From Diogma glabrata (taxonomy: Eukaryota; Arthropoda; Insecta; Diptera; Cylindrotomidae): a stretch of 64,000 nt of DNA. Every line of letters starts with the position of its first letter. Within the stretch, counting starts at the first letter, position 1. Made by a program: the position numbers and the translations under genes. This document shows, in pieces, positions 61,371 to 64,000 of this stretch. Under the pieces are notes generated by a model. The model was not told the origin of the DNA and searched no databases. It was given only the letters and a program-made list of their open reading frames with translations. Where the stretch lies: NCBI GenBank assembly GCA_963693315.1, contig OY856186.1:375826264-375890263 (forward strand), read 5' to 3'.

Positions 61371-62367
61371 TTTATTTAGCGTATGGTTTTTATGACACAT
61401 TAAAAAATAAAACTTAAAAAAGGTAGATTTTTCTATAAAATCGACCTAAAACAAAACATGAATAAACATTAAATGAGCTTACAATCAATTTGATTGCGCG
61501 TCTTTAGTTAAAAAGTAAAAATATTTGAACATTGGGCAGTACATTTCAACATTAGATGTTTACATCGAGTGAGTCTATCCATGTTACTACATCTGGCGTT
61601 GCCAAATGGATGTCTGCGATGTTGCCATTGTATCGTCGAATTGGACACACAGTTGCAATGTGTTTTATGGTTTGTTGTGGAGCTCCACAGTCACATTGAG
61701 GGGACTCTGAAATGCCCCACTTGTAGAAAGAATCAGCACAACGTCCATCATTCGTTCTTATTCGGTTTAGTGTAGAATGACGTGGCAAATCGAAACCAGG
61801 TTGGGTAGAAGTCGGGTTAGTAATAGAAAGCCCAAGTGTATTGTAATGATGCCAGGAGGTGTCCCAGGCATCCAAGATATTAAAATTAGTTGCCAACAGG
61901 TTGCTGGCAGTTTTATGTGGAGGCTTTCTTGACTTTAATCGACAACGAGTATAGTCACCGTAATATTCATGCAAGGGTAGCGTGATGTTGTTGGTTACCT
62001 TTTTATGTTCACGCATAAGCGCATGTGAGCGTCTGAGTGCAGGTGGAGCGATATTGCTTAATACAGGGAGCCAAGCTAAAGGAGTAGACCTGATAGTACC
62101 ACTTATAGTACGCATCGTGGCATGCAGCTGGCAGTCAACTTTTTCAGTATATGTGCTGTTCAACCAGACTGGTGCGCCATACTCAGCCACTGAGTAAACC
62201 AGACTTAGAGCAGTTGTGCGGAGGGTAGCTGGAGTAGCACCCCATGTCGAGCCTGCCAGTTTGTGCAATATATTGTTTCTCGTTTTAAGTTTTTTTGACG
62301 TATTTTCTAGGTGGAGTTTAAAAGAAAGAGTTCTATCGAGAGTAATGCCCAGGTACTTTGGCTGTTG
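61371..62367 (-). mobile_element. 5'-truncated LINE inserted in the satellite
   Basis: 997 bp on the minus strand, bounded by AAACAGAT at 61363-61370 and again at 62368-62375, an 8-bp target duplication that is ordinary satellite sequence. The 3' end (lower coordinate) is an AAATAAA-type end without a long poly-A. The 5' end is cut off inside the RT C-terminal region. Restoring one duplication rejoins the monomer (ATCAAAACAGATGAGTCACC). Confidence 0.9.
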
Positions 62368-62382
62368 AAACAGATGAGTCAC
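61552..62382 (-). pseudogene. LINE ORF2 C-terminal fragment
   Basis: An unbroken 276-codon frame. Starting after a few satellite-derived codons (VTHLFQ), it reads KYLGITLDRTLSFKLHLENT (RT thumb), then ATPATLRTTALSLVYSVAEY with GAPVWLNS, DCQLHATMRTISGTIRSTPL with AWLPVLSNIAPP, GFDLPRHSTLNRIRTNDGRC and a cysteine-rich tail CDCGAPQQTIKHIATVCP. These are the conserved C-terminal blocks of CR1/Jockey-type LINE ORF2. The endonuclease and catalytic palm are missing, so it is dead on arrival, but the frame is undamaged, which fits a recent insertion. Confidence 0.8.
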
Positions 62383-63360
62383 CTACACACAATGATAATT
62401 TTGATAATCCAAGTATGTAAGATTGTTCGAAATCGTTTGTAGTACTATATGATAATAATAAAAATTTTTGAAATTTTTATCACTCAAAAAATAAAAATAT
62501 GTATAGTTAAAAAATTGAAAAAATTTTTTAAACTCAGAAACTATAAACGACGCGTAGTAAAATTTTTTGGTTTGTAGTTGTAATAAATATCACTTAAATC
62601 ATTAACACAGGTGAGTTACCTACACCTAGTGATAATTCGGATAATACAAGTACATATACAAGTTTTTTTTTGGAGTTGTAATAAATGTCACTCAAATCGT
62701 CAATACATTTGATTCCTTTACAGTGATAATTTTGATAATCCGAGTATACAAAATCCTTCAAAATCGTTTGTAGTATTTTGTAGGAATCATAAATATTTTT
62801 GTAAATTTTTTTCACTCAAAAAATGAAAAAAATTAAAGTTTAGCAAAAAGTTGAAATATTCTTTCGATCTCAGAAGCTACAAACGACGTACATCATTGTA
62901 GTAAAAAACTTTTGATTTTAGTTGTAATAAATATCACTCAAATCATCAAATCTACACACAGTGATAAGTTTGATAATCCATTATCCATGTATACAAGATT
63001 GTTCGAAATCGTCTGTCGTATTTTGTAGTAATGATAAATAATTTTGCAAAATTTTTTTCTGCAGCCAAAATATTTTAAATGTGCAGTTGAGCAAAAAATT
63101 GAAATATTCTTCTGTTCTCAGAAACTACAAACGACGTACATGATTGTAGTACATTTTTTTTTCTAGTTGTAATAAATATCACTCAGATCATCAAAACAGG
63201 TAAGTTACCCAATTTTTTATTTGTAGCTGGTAAATTTTTGGCATAAATTTATATTTTTAAATTTTGTGGCTACAAAAAACTTCTAAAAATATTTATCAGT
63301 ACTTATCACTATACGTAGGGGATTTACCTGTCTTAGGGATTTTAGTGATATTTATTAAAT

Positions 63361-63550
63361 TTTTTTTTTTAATTTAGTTTAAAATATGCACTTTAAAATA
63401 AATTTTATCGCGTGATGGAAGTTGTATCGATGTGAGCGCTAGAGGGTGCTGAAACTTTAACCACCCCCAAAAGTTTCAGCGCTATCTAGCGTTCACAATG
63501 ACATAATGATACAAAGTGCATATTTTAAACTAAATTAAAAAAAAATTAAA
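63361..63550. mobile_element. Near-perfect hairpin element, 190 bp
   Basis: AATTTAGTTTAAAATATGCA with CTTT (63371-) is mirrored by AAAGTGCATATTTTAAACTA with AATT (63513-). Inside, GTGAGCGCTAGAGGGTGCTG with AAACTTT mirrors the AAAGTTTCAGCGC and TAGCGTTCAC block, around a C-rich turn at about 63465. It forms a single long hairpin with no coding potential. Confidence 0.8.
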
Positions 63551-64000
63551 AAAAACGTGTCATACATTCCGAAAAAATGATTTTAAACTTTAAACCTCAA
63601 AATAAGGGAGAAAACTACCCTCAAAATTTTTTTTAATATTTTTATCGTATTCTACGGAAAAAATGCTAACGAACTAATATTTAAAAAAAAAAAAATTATA
63701 CGCATTAAACTGCCTACAAAATGGAGACGTTTTTCGTTCTAGAAAAAATTACAAATTCATGACCGTCACCGACGGCAAAGGGGTTGGCCAAAAAATCTAA
63801 AAAAATTACGAAATCATTTTCTAATAGAGTACTATCAATCCCCAACACTACCACAGTTGTGGATACACCAACAGAAAAGTTGTAGTGGGACTTTCCGCTT
63901 GCTTTTTTTTTAAAGTGACTCTAACTCAACTTTAGAGGCCCGGGGGCACGGGTTAACATTTACGGAATGGCCTCAAATTTTGCACAACTTATTTTTAGGA
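63551..64000. other. No feature recognised
   Basis: AT-rich, ending in a somewhat GC-richer stretch (GAGGCCCGGGGGCACGGGTT). Possibly the start of another element that runs out of the window. Confidence 0.35.

Larger units (their letters stand above)
59094..63220 (+). repeat. Satellite of about 250-bp monomers
   Basis: About 15 monomers marked by GAAACTACAAACGACGTAGA near 59094, 59348, 59608, 59885, 60290, 60540, 60792, 61034, 61287, 62537, 62873 and 63119. Each also carries ATCACTCAAATCATCAAAAC, CTACACACAGTGATAATTTT, GATAATCCGAGTATACAAGA and GTTGAGCAAAAAGTT. Spacing is 242-275 bp except around the inverted block and the LINE insertion. Several open frames (60299-61059 and others) arise because the monomer is nearly stop-free in one frame; I do not regard them as genes. 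Confidence 0.9.

Overview
The window is strongly AT-rich eukaryotic DNA, most likely an insect's. The evidence is the mix of mobile elements: a Penelope-like GIY-YIG endonuclease, LOA-, Jockey- and RTE/L2-like LINEs, a gypsy-type reverse transcriptase and a two-knuckle gag, with long simple-sequence arrays and many foldback elements. I found no convincing host gene, no intact rRNA or tRNA and no bacterial-type operon. The order (Diptera or another) cannot be fixed from the sequence alone.

Layout. 0.4-7 kb is a nested block: a direct repeat (391-935 and 4083-4776), a long inverted repeat (1088-1510 against 6410-7045), and between them two 5'-truncated Penelope-like elements head to head (2034-2955 minus, 3058-3755 plus). 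Each Penelope copy has a hammerhead-ribozyme-like core near its 3' end. 7-11 kb holds a possible spliced exon pair, a tRNA-headed repeat and a 245-bp tandem duplication. 11.3-17.7 kb is a graveyard of a decayed RTE/L2-like LINE, a gypsy RT relic, a Jockey-like LINE and three foldback elements. 18.8-26.2 kb has further terminal-inverted-repeat elements, among them an element nested inside its own relative at 23035-24176. 30-42 kb is dominated by four copies of one T-rich, non-coding family that starts ACTTCGGTCTG.

45.1-46.45 kb is a pentanucleotide ACATA satellite. 48.3-50.5 kb is a CACATA-type microsatellite interrupted by an intact gag reading frame that is bracketed by a 17-bp direct repeat. 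52.4-57.7 kb is a nearly full-length but frameshifted LOA-like LINE in the order ORF1, endonuclease, RT, RNase H. 59.1-63.2 kb is a satellite of about 250-bp monomers that contains an internal inversion and a 997-bp truncated LINE with an 8-bp target duplication.

The genes do not form a pathway. The window records successive insertions, and the local interest lies in the Penelope and hammerhead pair, the gag inside the microsatellite, the nested elements and the datable satellite insertion. Homologies were recognised by eye, so clade names are provisional.
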